Below, one piece after another: positions 35,595-44,713 of a stretch of 64,000 nt of DNA. The notes beneath the pieces are model-generated. The model was not told the origin of the DNA, searched no databases, and saw only the letters and a program-made list of their open reading frames with translations. The stretch lies in NCBI RefSeq assembly GCF_002944405.1, contig NZ_CP024307.1, positions 2,934,501-2,998,500 on the forward strand, written 5' to 3'. How positions within the stretch are numbered: the stretch's first letter is position 1; every line of letters begins with the position of its first letter. The translations under genes and the position numbers were made by a program. Source of the stretch: Sinorhizobium fredii (GTDB taxonomy: Bacteria > Pseudomonadota > Alphaproteobacteria > Rhizobiales > Rhizobiaceae).

Positions 35595-36640
35595 ACCTGC
35601 GCAGGATCGGCGGTCCGCTCGCCGCCGGCCTTCTGCTGGCGGCCCTTTCGGCGACGCTCGCAATGGCGCAATCGCCGCTCGGCATCGGCTCCGCCGAGCC
35701 TTCGATCCAAGCGACGGGCCTCTTCGGCGGGTTTTTCGCCTGGGTGAACATGGAGCAGCAAAGCTTCTACCGGCTGCTGACCGAGGCACTCAAGGGCATG
35801 CGCGAGAACCCCTGGCAGCTCTGGTCGCTGATCGGCCTTTCCTTCGCCTATGGCGTCTTCCACGCGGCCGGCCCCGGCCACGGCAAGGCGGTGATCTCCT
35901 CCTATATGATCGCCAACGAGACGGAACTGAAACGCGGCGTGCTCCTGTCGTTCCTCTCCTCGATCCTGCAGGGCGTCGTCGCGATCCTGCTGATCGGCGC
36001 CGTCTATCTGGTGCTGCGCGGCTCCTCGATCAACATGACACGCGCAACCCATTCGCTCGAGGTCTCAAGCTACGCGCTGATTGCCGCCTTCGGCGGCTGG
36101 CTGGTGTTCCGCAAGCTGCGATCGATGATGCGGCCGGCCGCCAGCGACCACGCCCACCGCGAGCACGCTCATCACGATCATGGCCACTATGATCACGGCC
36201 ATCACGGCCACGATCATTCGCATCACCACCATGAGCACCCCCACTCCCATGACGCCGGCGAGGTCTGCGCCACCTGCGGCCACGTCCACGCGCCGGATCC
36301 GCAGATGCTCAAGGGCGACCGCTTTGCGCTCAGCGAAGCCTGGTCGGCGATCGTCGCCGTGGGTCTACGCCCCTGCTCCGGTGCCTTGATCGTGCTTTCC
36401 TTCGCGCTCCTGAACGGCCTCTACCTCGGCGGCGTGCTCTCGGTCTTCGCCATGTCGATCGGCACCGCGATCACCGTCTCGATCCTCGCCACCCTCGCCG
36501 TCACCGCCAAGGGTTTCGCGCTCCGCTACGCCTCCAGCCAATCGGCCGCGGCCCGCCTCTCGAACGGCATCGAGATCGCCGGCGCGCTGCTGGTGCTGGT
36601 TCTGGGGCTTGTTCTGCTGGGGGCCGCGCTGCAAGGCTGA
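35588..36640 (+). CDS. ZevB/RcnA-like (NicO family) divalent metal permease
   Basis: The 350-residue inner-membrane protein has six or more hydrophobic segments, a signal-like N-terminus, the NicO motif FHAAGPGHGKAVISSY near residue 96, and GLRPCSGALIVLSFAL near residue 258. A cytoplasmic or periplasmic loop is densely packed with His (DHAHREHAHHDHGHYDHGHH). NicO proteins move nickel or cobalt (RcnA efflux) or, with a DUF1007 partner, zinc (ZevAB). The overlap with the DUF1007 gene favours the ZevAB model; direction of transport is not proven. Confidence 0.87.
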   Translation: MLNLRRIGGPLAAGLLLAALSATLAMAQSPLGIGSAEPSIQATGLFGGFFAWVNMEQQSFYRLLTEALKGMRENPWQLWSLIGLSFAYGVFHAAGPGHGKAVISSYMIANETELKRGVLLSFLSSILQGVVAILLIGAVYLVLRGSSINMTRATHSLEVSSYALIAAFGGWLVFRKLRSMMRPAASDHAHREHAHHDHGHYDHGHHGHDHSHHHHEHPHSHDAGEVCATCGHVHAPDPQMLKGDRFALSEAWSAIVAVGLRPCSGALIVLSFALLNGLYLGGVLSVFAMSIGTAITVSILATLAVTAKGFALRYASSQSAAARLSNGIEIAGALLVLVLGLVLLGAALQG

Positions 36641-36655
36641 TCAGGAGAATTTCAG

Positions 36656-36724
36656 CCGAGGCGGCCCCTCATCCCGCTGCCGCGACCTTCTCCCCGCACG
36701 CGGGGAGAAGGCTAGGGTGAGGGG
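36656..36724. repeat. Intergenic palindrome, CCTTCTCCCCGC family (copy 2)
   Basis: CCTTCTCCCCGC-AC-GCGGGGAGAAGG is a perfect 12-pair hairpin, flanked by GCCCCTCATCCCGCTGCCGCGA on one side and GGGTGAGGGGC on the other, which also pair. It sits between convergent genes, where it could end transcription from both sides. It is the clearest copy in the window. Confidence 0.85.
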
Positions 36725-36761
36725 CAATCACTTGCATCAAGGCGGCTTTGCGCCGGCAGTA

Positions 36762-36977
36762 TCAAAGCCCCTTCCGCCGCTGATGTCGGGCGCGCAGCCA
36801 GAAGAGCAGGAAGAAGCCGAGCACGAAGAGGGCCCCGACGCCGGCGGCGAGCCATGGGGAAATGTCGCCGAGCCGCACCATGATCGACGGCAGCACGAAG
36901 AAGCCGATGCCGACGACCGCCAGGATGATGGCGGCGGCGGTCGCCGGCGACTTATCCTTCTTCTCCGGCGTGTTCAC
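36762..36977 (-). CDS. Small membrane protein of unknown function
   Basis: The 71-residue protein has two hydrophobic helices (ATAAAIILAVVGIGFFVLP; AAGVGALFVLGFFLLFWL) and a basic C-terminus (RARHQRRKGL). No family was recognised. Its start overlaps the upstream acetyltransferase stop as ATGA, so the two are co-translated. Confidence 0.7.
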   Translation of the reverse strand: MNTPEKKDKSPATAAAIILAVVGIGFFVLPSIMVRLGDISPWLAAGVGALFVLGFFLLFWLRARHQRRKGL

Positions 36978-37672
36978 GCTTGCTCCCTTGCCGCGAGGTC
37001 CGCGCGGATGTCCTCCAGCCGCCGCTTCTGGCGCCCCTCAGGATCGAAATTCTCCGGCGAAAGCCAGGCCTCGAACGCCGCCTTGAGGAGCGGCCATTCG
37101 CTGTCGATCATCGAAAACCAGGCCGTGTCGCGATTGGCGTGCTTGGAAATCATGTGCTGGCGGAAAATGCCTTCGAAGGTGAAACCGAGCCTGAGCGCCG
37201 TGGTGCGGCTCGGCTGGTTCTCGCTGTGGCATTTCCACTCGTAGCGGCGATAACCGAGGTCCTCGAAAACGTGCCTCGCCATCAGATAATGCGCTTCCGT
37301 CGAAAGCGGCGAACGCGACATGGCCGGTCCGTGCGCGACGCCGCCGACCTCGACGACGCCGTTGGCGGGGTCAGCACGCATATAGTTCGCCATGCCGACG
37401 ACCTTGCCGGTCGCCTTGTCGCGAAACACCTCGGTGATCCATCCGGACTTCGTCTGGACCGCCGAGAGCCAGGCGTCGAAGGCCTCGATTCCCGAAAAAT
37501 CGTCCTGGGTGAAATATTTGAGCAGCGGGTTGATCGCTAAGCCGCCGAAGGCGTCGTGCCAGAGCGGATCGAGATGCGCCGCCCGGTCATAGGGCTCCAC
37601 CCGGACATATCGGCCCTCGATCGAGACCGGCTGCGGCGCCGGGCATCCCTTCCACTTGGCAAGATCGCGCAT
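36974..37672 (-). CDS. GNAT-family acetyltransferase (RimJ/RimL-like)
   Basis: The 232-residue protein resembles RimJ/RimL-type acetyltransferases: RYVRVEPYDRAAHLDPLW at the start, VEVGGVAHGPAMSRSPLSTE and LGYRRYEWKCHSENQPSR, then ALRLGFTFEGIFRQHM near the end. These motifs are shared with proteins that acetylate amino groups of proteins or small molecules. Substrate unknown. It is overlapped by the small membrane protein gene. Confidence 0.84.
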   Translation of the reverse strand: MRDLAKWKGCPAPQPVSIEGRYVRVEPYDRAAHLDPLWHDAFGGLAINPLLKYFTQDDFSGIEAFDAWLSAVQTKSGWITEVFRDKATGKVVGMANYMRADPANGVVEVGGVAHGPAMSRSPLSTEAHYLMARHVFEDLGYRRYEWKCHSENQPSRTTALRLGFTFEGIFRQHMISKHANRDTAWFSMIDSEWPLLKAAFEAWLSPENFDPEGRQKRRLEDIRADLAAREQA

Positions 37673-37785
37673 CGATCACTCCTGCGTTGCACTTGCTTCG
37701 CAATAGGACAGACGCCGGCCGGTTTCAAATTCAAACTGGTGATCGAACCATGAGCGGAACGGATGTGCTCCGCTCCGCCTGCGGC

Positions 37786-38484
37786 CTAAATGGAAACCTT
37801 CGCCGCGGACACCGTCGCCTCGATATGGTCGACAAGCGCATCGGCAAGTCCAAGCCGTCCGGCTAGAAGATCGAGGTAGCCGCGCTCCGCCCGGCCGTCC
37901 GGCTCGATTGCAAGCCGCGACGCCGTGTAGATCTCGACCCGCTCCTCCTCCGTCTTGCCGGCAGCGACGATGGCGTCCAGATCGATCGGATCGGCGAGCT
38001 CTTTTTCAAGGAAAGCCGCGGCATCCGCCGAAAGACCGGAAAGGGAGAGCTTGTCCAGGATCCGGCCGCGCTCGGTTGCGTCGATATGGCCATCCGCCCG
38101 GGCTGCAGCGATCATGGCGCGAACGAGCACCAGCGCGAAGTCGTTGCTGAGCGCTTCCGGTGCCGCGAAGCCGGAATCGGCCGGCGGTGCGGGGAGTTGT
38201 GCGGGTGCTGAAGACGCCGGTTGCGGCGCCTGGCCGGCCTGGTAGTTCTTGTAGGCCTGATAGCCAAGGCCGGCGATCGCCGCCAAGCCGCCGAGAACAG
38301 CCGCATTGCCGGCCAGCGTGCGTCCCGACTTCGTGCCGAGCAGCACGGCCGCGATCGCGCCGGTCGCCAGAGGATTGTCCTTGGCGAGCTTGGTCACCTG
38401 GTCGGCGCGGCCGCCGACCGTGCCGCCGGCGCCGGGCATCTGCGAACCCAAGAACTGATCCAGCAATTTCTTCGCGTCGAACAT
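37786..38484 (-). CDS. DUF533 / TerB-like protein
   Basis: The 232-residue protein starts MFDAKKLLDQFLGSQM and has a glycine/alanine-rich hydrophobic segment (TLAGNAAVLGGLAAIAGLGY), a proline-rich linker, and a C-terminal helical DUF533 domain of tellurite-resistance TerB type (LVRAMIAAARADGHIDATER). An inner-membrane location is likely. Function is not established. Confidence 0.83.
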   Translation of the reverse strand: MFDAKKLLDQFLGSQMPGAGGTVGGRADQVTKLAKDNPLATGAIAAVLLGTKSGRTLAGNAAVLGGLAAIAGLGYQAYKNYQAGQAPQPASSAPAQLPAPPADSGFAAPEALSNDFALVLVRAMIAAARADGHIDATERGRILDKLSLSGLSADAAAFLEKELADPIDLDAIVAAGKTEEERVEIYTASRLAIEPDGRAERGYLDLLAGRLGLADALVDHIEATVSAAKVSI

Positions 38485-38591
38485 CGGCCTCGCTCCTTAG
38501 GTTTGACGCGCGGAAGCTTTCGCCTCACCGCGTCGTTGCGGTGTGAGACATAGGAACCGCGAGGCGAAAATACAAATACGCCCCGGACACG

Positions 38592-38616
38592 AAAAAGCCG
38601 GACAGGAGCCCGGCTT
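38592..38616 (-). terminator. Intrinsic terminator of eda
   Basis: On the minus strand AAGCCGG-GCTCCTGT-CCGGCTTTTTC forms a seven-pair stem followed by a T-run, 25 bp after the eda stop. This is a canonical Rho-independent terminator. Confidence 0.85.
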
Positions 38617-38640
38617 CTTGTGAGTTGCCTGTTTGGCCTG

Positions 38641-39279
38641 TTATCCTTTGAGGGCGAAGGCCTCGGCGGCAAGCTTGGTAATGCCGGCCCAGTCGCCCTT
38701 CGCAACCAGCTCCTTCGGCGCCACCCAGGATCCGCCGACGCAGACGACGTTCGGCAGCGAAAGATAGTCGCGCGCATTGGCGAGCGAAATGCCGCCGGTC
38801 GGGCAGAACAAAGTGCCGGCAAGCGGCGAGGACAGCGACTTCAGATAGGCGGCACCGCCGGCCTGTTCGGCCGGGAAGAACTTCATGACGTCGTAGCCTT
38901 CCTCGCGCAGCCCCATCACTTCGCTGGCCGTTGCCGCCCCCGGCAGCAGCGGCACCGCGTGGTCATTGGCGACATCGATCAGCTCCTGCGTCGTGCCGGG
39001 AGTAACGATGAACTCGGAGCCGGCCTTCACCGCCTCTTCGAACTGCGCGGCGTTGAGGATGGTGCCGGCCCCGGCAACGGCGCCCTCCACTTCGCTCGCC
39101 ACGGCGCGGATCGCCTCGAGCGCCGCCGGCGTGCGCAGCGTGATCTCGATCGCCTTCAGGCCGCCTGCCACTAGCGCGCGGGCGAGCGGCACAGCGGTTG
39201 CCGCATCGTCGATCACCAGCACCGGCACAACCGGTTGCAGCTTGAGGATGGAAAGAAGCTTGTCGGTCTTCGCACTCAT
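38641..39279 (-). CDS. eda: 2-dehydro-3-deoxy-6-phosphogluconate aldolase (KDPG/KHG aldolase)
   Basis: The enzyme splits KDPG into pyruvate and glyceraldehyde 3-phosphate in the Entner-Doudoroff pathway, the main glycolytic route in rhizobia. The class I aldolase has the Glu in [18 protein letters not shown], then AGTILNAAQ and the Schiff-base Lys in [14 protein letters not shown], with [19 protein letters not shown] binding phosphate. I chose the ATG at 39279 ([16 protein letters not shown]), giving 212 residues; the frame is open further upstream. Confidence 0.93.
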   Translation of the reverse strand: MSAKTDKLLSILKLQPVVPVLVIDDAATAVPLARALVAGGLKAIEITLRTPAALEAIRAVASEVEGAVAGAGTILNAAQFEEAVKAGSEFIVTPGTTQELIDVANDHAVPLLPGAATASEVMGLREEGYDVMKFFPAEQAGGAAYLKSLSSPLAGTLFCPTGGISLANARDYLSLPNVVCVGGSWVAPKELVAKGDWAGITKLAAEAFALKG

Positions 39280-39479
39280 GCCCGCGTCCTTTAAAACGAT
39301 TGAATCCGCCCCTCGCATACTCTTCCTGCCAATCAATGTCGAGCCCGAAAGACGCGCGCATTCCCGCCCCGTATGCAAGCAAATGACAAAATATGATTTG
39401 GCGCAAAGACATGGCTTGAGCCTCTGCTACAATCCGATAGTTTCATGACATTCCACTTCTCGAAGTGACGGGACATTTC

Positions 39480-39953
39480 ATGGCGAAGGAGATAGAGCGC
39501 AAGTTTCTGGTCGCTTCCGACGGCTGGAAGGAGCGCGCCGACGGAGGGATCAGGCTGCGCCAGGCCTATATCGTCACCATGGAGGATCGTTCGGTGCGCG
39601 TGCGGATCCACGGCAACAAATGGGCACGCCTCACCGTCAAGATCGGCAAATCGGCCCTTGTCCGCAACGAATACGAATACGACCTGCCGATGGACGACGC
39701 CCGCGAGCTGCTGGCCCAGGGCGTTGGCATCGTCATCGAGAAGCGCCGCTACCGCGTGCCGCACAAGGGCTTTACCTGGGAGGTCGACGTTTACGAAGGG
39801 GCACTCGAAGGGCTCGTCGTCGCCGAAGTCGAAATGAAGCGCGAAACGGATTTGCCCGCTCTGCCCTCCTGGGTCGGACGAGAGATTACCGGCGACCGCC
39901 GCTATTCCAACCAGGCGCTTGCCACCGAGGGACTCTTGGTCGCGCAACGATGA
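39480..39953 (+). CDS. CYTH-domain protein (triphosphate tunnel metalloenzyme)
   Basis: The 157-residue protein starts MAKEIERKFLV, the ExExK signature of the CYTH fold, followed by alternating charged strands (SVRVRIHGNKWARLTVKIGK; EYEYDLPMDDAREL; IEKRRYRVPHKGFTWEVDVY). Such proteins hydrolyse inorganic triphosphate or bind polyphosphate. The ATG at 39480 follows a weak site; an upstream in-frame ATG at 39465 adds five residues. Its stop overlaps the next small ORF (ATGA). Confidence 0.87.
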   Translation: MAKEIERKFLVASDGWKERADGGIRLRQAYIVTMEDRSVRVRIHGNKWARLTVKIGKSALVRNEYEYDLPMDDARELLAQGVGIVIEKRRYRVPHKGFTWEVDVYEGALEGLVVAEVEMKRETDLPALPSWVGREITGDRRYSNQALATEGLLVAQR

Positions 39954-40120
39954 CCTGCGCCTTCGGTCCGGGTCGTCGTCTTACCGGGGACTTTCGCGAG
40001 ATCGAGCATGCGGTGGCAGTCCTGAACGAGCAGCCGGCCGGAGTGCACCGGGCATCCACCAGGGAGATAGCCGGTAAGGGCTTTCGGTTGCCGCCCGCCG
40101 CGATTGCGCTTGGCCGATGA
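39950..40120 (+). CDS. Small ORF between the CYTH and trhO genes
   Basis: A 56-codon frame starts on the ATG of ATGA at the CYTH stop and ends on the TGA of another ATGA at the first possible trhO start. It reads [20 protein letters not shown] and resembles no family I recognise. The overlap at both ends is what co-translated genes show, but a chance open frame in GC-rich DNA is possible. Confidence 0.4.
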   Translation: MTCAFGPGRRLTGDFREIEHAVAVLNEQPAGVHRASTREIAGKGFRLPPAAIALGR

Positions 40121-41085
40121 AAGCTGTATTTGCGTCCCGCATGACCGACATGTTCACGACACCGCACCCGGCGGCGCAGGGCCAGTTTCTCGTGGCCGCG
40201 CTATACCATTTCGTTTCCTTCGCGCGTTTCGCCGAATTCCGCGAACCGCTGCAGGCGGTCTGCGACGCCAGCGGCGTGAAGGGCACGCTGCTCCTCGCCC
40301 ACGAAGGCATCAACGGCACGATCGCCGGCAGTGACGAAGGGATTGCGTCGGTGCTCGCCTTTCTGCGCGCGCAACCGGAATTCGCGCGTCTCGAGCACAA
40401 GGAAAGCCGGGCCTCGGCCATGCCCTTCCTGCGCATGAAGGTGCGGCTGAAGAAGGAGATCGTCACCATGGGCGTCGACACCATCGACCCCAACAAGGTG
40501 GTCGGCACCTATGTGGAGCCGAAGGACTGGAACGCGCTGATCTCCGATCCGGACACGCTGGTCATCGACACGCGCAACGACTACGAGACGGCGATCGGCC
40601 TCTTCCGCGGTGCCGTCGATCCGAAGACCAAGACCTTCCGCGAATTTCCCGACTGGGTGCGCAACAACACCGGTCTGCACAACAAGCCGAAGATCGCCAT
40701 GTACTGCACCGGCGGCATCCGCTGCGAGAAGGCGACCGCCTTCATGAAGGAAGAGGGCTTCGAAGAGGTCTATCACCTCAAAGGCGGCATCCTGAAATAT
40801 CTCGAGGAAGTCCCGGCGGAGGAAAGCCTCTGGGACGGCGCCTGCTTCGTCTTCGACGAGCGCGTCTCCGTCACCCATGGCCTCGCCGAGGGCGAGCATA
40901 CGCTCTGCCACGCCTGCCGCCAGCCTCTGGCTCTGGCGGACCTGCAGTCGACGCTTCACGAAGAGGGCGTCTCCTGCGTCCATTGCCACGAGATCCGCAC
41001 CGACGAGGACCGCGAGCGCTACCGGGAGCGGCAGCGGCAGATCGCCCTGGCGAAGAAACGCGGCGAGCGGCATTTGGGAAGCTGA
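40117..41085 (+). CDS. trhO: tRNA uridine(34) hydroxylase TrhO (rhodanese family)
   Basis: TrhO hydroxylates wobble uridine 34 in tRNAs with O2, the first step to 5-methoxy- or carboxymethoxy-uridine. The N-terminal acylphosphatase-like domain ([20 protein letters not shown]) is followed by a rhodanese domain with the catalytic Cys in [22 protein letters not shown]-terminal Cys cluster ([14 protein letters not shown]) is typical. The 322-residue frame starts at 40117; the ATG at 40141 ([10 protein letters not shown]) is an alternative. Confidence 0.92.
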   Translation: MKAVFASRMTDMFTTPHPAAQGQFLVAALYHFVSFARFAEFREPLQAVCDASGVKGTLLLAHEGINGTIAGSDEGIASVLAFLRAQPEFARLEHKESRASAMPFLRMKVRLKKEIVTMGVDTIDPNKVVGTYVEPKDWNALISDPDTLVIDTRNDYETAIGLFRGAVDPKTKTFREFPDWVRNNTGLHNKPKIAMYCTGGIRCEKATAFMKEEGFEEVYHLKGGILKYLEEVPAEESLWDGACFVFDERVSVTHGLAEGEHTLCHACRQPLALADLQSTLHEEGVSCVHCHEIRTDEDRERYRERQRQIALAKKRGERHLGS

Positions 41086-41149
41086 ATTGGTTGCCGTCCG
41101 GTCCGCCACTCATCCGCCTGCCGGCACCTCTTCCTGCCAGCGGGGCGCA

Positions 41150-41569
41150 TCAAATCTCGATCGCCGCTTCGTCCTGCGTATCGATCGCCAATGAGCCGGC
41201 TCCGGTGATCGCCATCCAGTCGGCCTCGCTGGCGAGGACCACCGGACAGGACTTTCCATAGAGCTCGGCCGCCACCATCGCCCCGACCGTGACGATCGCG
41301 TCGCGCGCCAAGAGCACGATGCCGGCCGGACCGGTTCCACGGCGAAGCGCTTCGGCCAGCACCGAACTGCCGGAGCTCGAGCCGCGCCCTGCCCGCATCA
41401 CCAGGATGCGGCCGCTCATCACCGCGTTCTTCTGCGGATGCCACTGGTCGATGATCCGGCCGGACGCCGAGTCGAGGCCGCCCCAGAAGCTTAAAGGTTC
41501 CGACAGCACCAGGGTTTCCGCCGCCGCCGATCCGGCGACCAGTGTTGTTGCCCGGAGCCGCACCGTCAC
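41150..41569 (-). CDS. Aconitase X small subunit (DUF126), hydroxyproline dehydratase-type
   Basis: This 139-residue protein ([20 protein letters not shown] near residue 24; [20 protein letters not shown] near residue 50) matches the swivelling small subunit of AcnX. The start is a GTG at 41569 whose bases overlap the large-subunit stop (GTGA), so both are co-translated. The two polypeptides together form one active site. Confidence 0.86.
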   Translation of the reverse strand: MTVRLRATTLVAGSAAAETLVLSEPLSFWGGLDSASGRIIDQWHPQKNAVMSGRILVMRAGRGSSSGSSVLAEALRRGTGPAGIVLLARDAIVTVGAMVAAELYGKSCPVVLASEADWMAITGAGSLAIDTQDEAAIEI

Positions 41570-42810
41570 AGCCGCACCACCTTTCCGGCCCGGGCCGATG
41601 CGACGCAGTCCGCAAGCGATCCGAAGGCGACGTCGACGCCGATATTGCCCGGCGCGTAATAGGCCCATTTGCCGGAATTGGTCATGACGGCGCCGGACAG
41701 GTCGCGCATCACCGCCGTCACATAGGTGCAGGTATCGATGACCAGCGTCACGCCGGCCTCCCTCAGGCGCTCCTCCCAGCCGCGTCTTTGCAGTTCATCG
41801 AGCACCGCCCGATGGGTGTTGACATAGACATCGATCACCGGCCGCGAACCGTCGATCAGCGGCATCAGCCGCCCGAACTCCGAGAGCGAGAAGTGCGGCG
41901 TGCCCAAGCTGACGGCAGTCAATGGGGTTCCGTCCGGGACGGTCGAAAGCTTGTGCACGGTTTCCCGGAGGTCCGCCGCCCTCAGCCGGATCACCTCTTC
42001 CGGCGCCCTGCCCTGGAGGGCCGCCTCGATCGTCGGCGCCTCCGGCGTCAGCCCGACCGCATGAAAGAGCGCAACGGCGCCAGCGGAAGCCGCGACCGCA
42101 CCGAGCGCCTTCAGATCGTCCTCGTTCGTCGAGACCGGCAGGCCGGTGATCGCCGGCACCCGGTCGCCGCAGCGCCTGCCGATAGCATGTCCGACGGCGA
42201 CGCAGGCGAGCCCCGCTTCCGCCCATTCTTCGGGCAGGCTCTCGACCTCCACAAGGATGCGCGCGCGGCGGTTCTCGCCGATATGCAGGCCATAATAGGG
42301 CGCACGACCGGTCAAGGCGCAACAGAGATCGATGAAATCGCCATAGCGATTGGTACGGGCGCCGAGCACCGAATTTGCAAAGACGATGGCGTTCGATTCG
42401 GCCCAGGCGATCTGGGCGCCGAAGCGCGGCCGGAAGATCGTTTGATAGGGCGCGCAGGTGAAGGTCGGCACGCAGCCGAGCTCCTCATGCGCCCTCATCA
42501 GCCGCGCCCCGCCATGGCTGACCTCGTCGCTCCCATGAAAAAGCTCCGGGTGGATAAGGTCGACGGAGCCGACATTGAGCGTCGTCGGCACGCGAACGCG
42601 GCCCCCGAGGCTTACCAGATGCTCGACGAAGTCGAGGCTCACCTGGCCGAGATAGAGACAGCCGTCGATATGCGCCGCCTCGATGTCGACGAAACGCTCC
42701 GCGCCGACCGCCTCGGCGAAGCGGACGAGCAGCCGCATGGCGAAGGCGGCCGCTCCGCCTTGCTCGCCGGACAGCAGCGATTCGTCGACAGATGAAAGCG
42801 CTATGGACAT
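41566..42810 (-). CDS. Aconitase X large subunit (DUF521), likely cis-3-hydroxy-L-proline dehydratase
   Basis: AcnX enzymes are Fe-S dehydratases; the two-subunit bacterial form characterised so far dehydrates cis-3-hydroxy-L-proline. The 414-residue protein contains [20 protein letters not shown], the Cys-containing [15 protein letters not shown] and [13 protein letters not shown], and [21 protein letters not shown] chose the ATG at 42810. The substrate is inferred from family precedent. A mevalonate 5-phosphate dehydratase function is known for archaeal relatives but is unlikely in this organism. Confidence 0.83.
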   Translation of the reverse strand: MSIALSSVDESLLSGEQGGAAAFAMRLLVRFAEAVGAERFVDIEAAHIDGCLYLGQVSLDFVEHLVSLGGRVRVPTTLNVGSVDLIHPELFHGSDEVSHGGARLMRAHEELGCVPTFTCAPYQTIFRPRFGAQIAWAESNAIVFANSVLGARTNRYGDFIDLCCALTGRAPYYGLHIGENRRARILVEVESLPEEWAEAGLACVAVGHAIGRRCGDRVPAITGLPVSTNEDDLKALGAVAASAGAVALFHAVGLTPEAPTIEAALQGRAPEEVIRLRAADLRETVHKLSTVPDGTPLTAVSLGTPHFSLSEFGRLMPLIDGSRPVIDVYVNTHRAVLDELQRRGWEERLREAGVTLVIDTCTYVTAVMRDLSGAVMTNSGKWAYYAPGNIGVDVAFGSLADCVASARAGKVVRL

Positions 42811-42864
42811 ACAGCGGATTAAAGTCTTCCCGTGGCGCAAGTCAATTCGACCACTTGCCGGCAT

Positions 42865-43122
42865 TCAGCCCGGAAGGGTCTCACACTCGTCAAGCACAAT
42901 GGCAAGCCTGTCCCAAGCTTGGCGGCTACGGGTGAAGACCGCATCTGTCGGCGTGAACAGCGAAGGATCGTCGAGCGTCCCGGCATAGACCGTCCATCGA
43001 TCATCCTCGAGCGGGCCGGAGCCGAATATCTGGCTGCCGCATGTGACGCAGAAATGCCTGAGCGTGACATTGCCGTTCTCGGCAAATTTCGAATAGGGCT
43101 TGAGCTCGCCGGTGAACTCCAC
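42865..43122 (-). pseudogene. GFA-family protein, N-terminal half missing
   Basis: The frame from the GTG at 43122 reads VEFTGELKPYSKFAENGNVT, then RHFCVTCGSQIFGSG, the C-terminal half of a glutathione-dependent formaldehyde-activating (GFA) domain with its second CxxC zinc pair. Normal members are 110-140 residues and begin with a CxC and CxxC zinc cluster, which is absent here. The break coincides with the edge of the 14-bp hairpin at 43123, so the hairpin or its insertion has replaced the 5' half of the gene. Confidence 0.8.
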
Positions 43123-43154
43123 GCAAAGCCGCGCGTCAGGACGCGCGGCTTTGC
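43123..43154. repeat. 14-bp perfect hairpin at the edge of the broken GFA gene
   Basis: GCAAAGCCGCGCGT-CAGG-ACGCGCGGCTTTGC is a perfect inverted repeat. It lies 62 bp downstream of metQ on the minus strand and could end metNIQ transcription, although a T-run is lacking. Its 5' edge is the break in the GFA reading frame. Confidence 0.7.
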
Positions 43155-43164
43155 ATGGACACTT

Positions 43165-43202
43165 CCTGAACCCCCTCGCCCCGGGGAGAGGGCCAGCCCT
43201 CG
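43165..43202. repeat. Short intergenic palindrome, CCCCTCGCCCCGGGGAGAGGG
   Basis: CCCTCGCCCCGGGGAGAGGG is a compact, nearly perfect hairpin without loop spacing, next to a CCCTCGGGAT tail. It resembles the CCTTCTCCCCGC family but is shorter. It is directly downstream of the metQ stop. Confidence 0.55.
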
Positions 43203-43215
43203 GGATATTCCGCGG

Positions 43216-43995
43216 TCACCAGCCGGCGATGACCGAGCCCTTGAAGGTCTCGTTGACGAACGCCTTCACCGTGTCGTTGTGGTAGGCGTCGATCAGCGTC
43301 TTGACCCAGGGCGCGTCCTTGTCCTTGCCGTTGACGGCGATGATATTGACATAGGGCGCCTTCTCGCCTTCGCGGGCGATCGGGTCCTTGGACGGGTCGA
43401 GTCCGGCTTCGAGCGCATAGTTGGTGTTGATGACGGCAGCGTCGACATCATCGAGCGAGCGCGGAAGCTGGGCCGCATCGAGTTCGGCGAAGGTGAAGTT
43501 CTTCGGGTTTTCGGCCACATCGGCGGGGCCGACCTTGAGACCGGCGCCTTCCTTAAGCTTGATCAGCCCCTTGTCGGCGAGGATCAGCAGCGCCCGGCCG
43601 CCATTGGTCGGGTCGTTCGGGATCGCGACCGTCGCACCCTCGGCAAGCTCTTCGAGGCTGTTCACCTTCTTCGAATAGACCCCCATCGGGAAGTTGACGG
43701 TATAGGCGACGCTGACGATGTCGTAGCCGCGGTCGGCGACCTGATTGTCGAGATAGGGCTTGTGCTGGAAGGAGTTGGCGTTGAGCTCGCCATCGGCGAG
43801 CGCCTGGTTCGGCACGACGTAATCGGAGAATTCGAGGATCTCGATGTCGAGGCCCTTGCCGGCCGCCACTTCCTTGACCTTTTCCATGATCTGGGCGTGT
43901 GGGCCGGGTGTCACGCCGACCTTGATGGTTTCGGCGTTGGCCGCCCCGGCCGCAAAGGCAAGGGCGAGCGATGCTGCGAGGAGGATTTTCTTCAT
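43216..43995 (-). CDS. metQ: D/L-methionine ABC transporter substrate-binding protein MetQ
   Basis: The periplasmic binding protein has an N-terminal signal MKKILLAASLALAFAAGAAN followed by AETIKVGVTPGPHAQIMEKV. There is no lipobox Cys, so unlike E. coli MetQ it is probably a soluble periplasmic protein. NANSFQHKPYLDNQVADRGY and AAVINTNYALEAGLDP are family motifs. It is last in metN-metI-metQ, 46 bp after metI. Confidence 0.93.
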   Translation of the reverse strand: MKKILLAASLALAFAAGAANAETIKVGVTPGPHAQIMEKVKEVAAGKGLDIEILEFSDYVVPNQALADGELNANSFQHKPYLDNQVADRGYDIVSVAYTVNFPMGVYSKKVNSLEELAEGATVAIPNDPTNGGRALLILADKGLIKLKEGAGLKVGPADVAENPKNFTFAELDAAQLPRSLDDVDAAVINTNYALEAGLDPSKDPIAREGEKAPYVNIIAVNGKDKDAPWVKTLIDAYHNDTVKAFVNETFKGSVIAGW

Positions 43996-44041
43996 GGGAG
44001 GCTCCTTGTTATCTGAAGGAAGTCGCGTGTGGGAGGAAGGG

Positions 44042-44713
44042 TCAGGTCTTGCGGCTGCGCTTGTCGAAGCGGCGCGCCAGGCGGTCGCCGGCGCTCTGCA
44101 CGAGCTGCACCAAGACGATCAGCACGATGACGACGATCAGCATCACGTCGGGCATGAAGCGTTGGTAGCCGTAGCGAATGCCGAGATCGCCGAGGCCGCC
44201 GCCGCCGACGGCGCCGACCATTGCCGAATAGCCGATGAGGCTCACGATGGTCATGGTGAGCGCCAGCGTCAGCGCCGGCCGGGCCTCGGCGAGCAGCACC
44301 TTGAAGACGATCTGCATCGGCGTGGCGCCCATGGCGCGGGCCGCCTCGATCAGTCCCCTGTCGACGTCACGGATCGCCGCCTCGACGAGGCGGGCGAAGA
44401 ACGGGATGGTCGCGACGGTCAGCGGCACGATCGCCGCCTTGGTGCCGATCGAGGTGCCGGTGACGAGCCGCGTGAACGGGATGATCGCCACGACGAGAAT
44501 GATGAAGGGCGTCGAACGCGTGGCGTTGACGATAAGACCGACGGCGCGGTTGACATTGGGTGCCGGAAAGAGTTCCCCCTTGCCGCTGGTGGCGAGGAAG
44601 ATGCCGATCGGCAGGCCGATCAGCGCGCCGACGAAACCGGCGATCGCCACCATGCGAAGCGTGTCGAGCGTGGCCTTGCCGATGAGCATGAGAAGATCAG
44701 GCGACATAGCCAA
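44042..44713 (-). CDS. metI: Methionine ABC transporter permease MetI
   Basis: The 223-residue inner-membrane protein has five hydrophobic segments. The cytoplasmic EAA-type loop is visible at [20 protein letters not shown], where MetN docks. [17 protein letters not shown] is a second family landmark. It overlaps the metN 3' end by 17 bp. Confidence 0.93.
   Translation of the reverse strand: MAMSPDLLMLIGKATLDTLRMVAIAGFVGALIGLPIGIFLATSGKGELFPAPNVNRAVGLIVNATRSTPFIILVVAIIPFTRLVTGTSIGTKAAIVPLTVATIPFFARLVEAAIRDVDRGLIEAARAMGATPMQIVFKVLLAEARPALTLALTMTIVSLIGYSAMVGAVGGGGLGDLGIRYGYQRFMPDVMLIVVIVLIVLVQLVQSAGDRLARRFDKRSRKT

Noticed and set aside
36130..36260. Second CAC/CAT-rich stretch resembling a microsatellite
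   Set aside because: It encodes the His-rich loop of the NicO-family permease.
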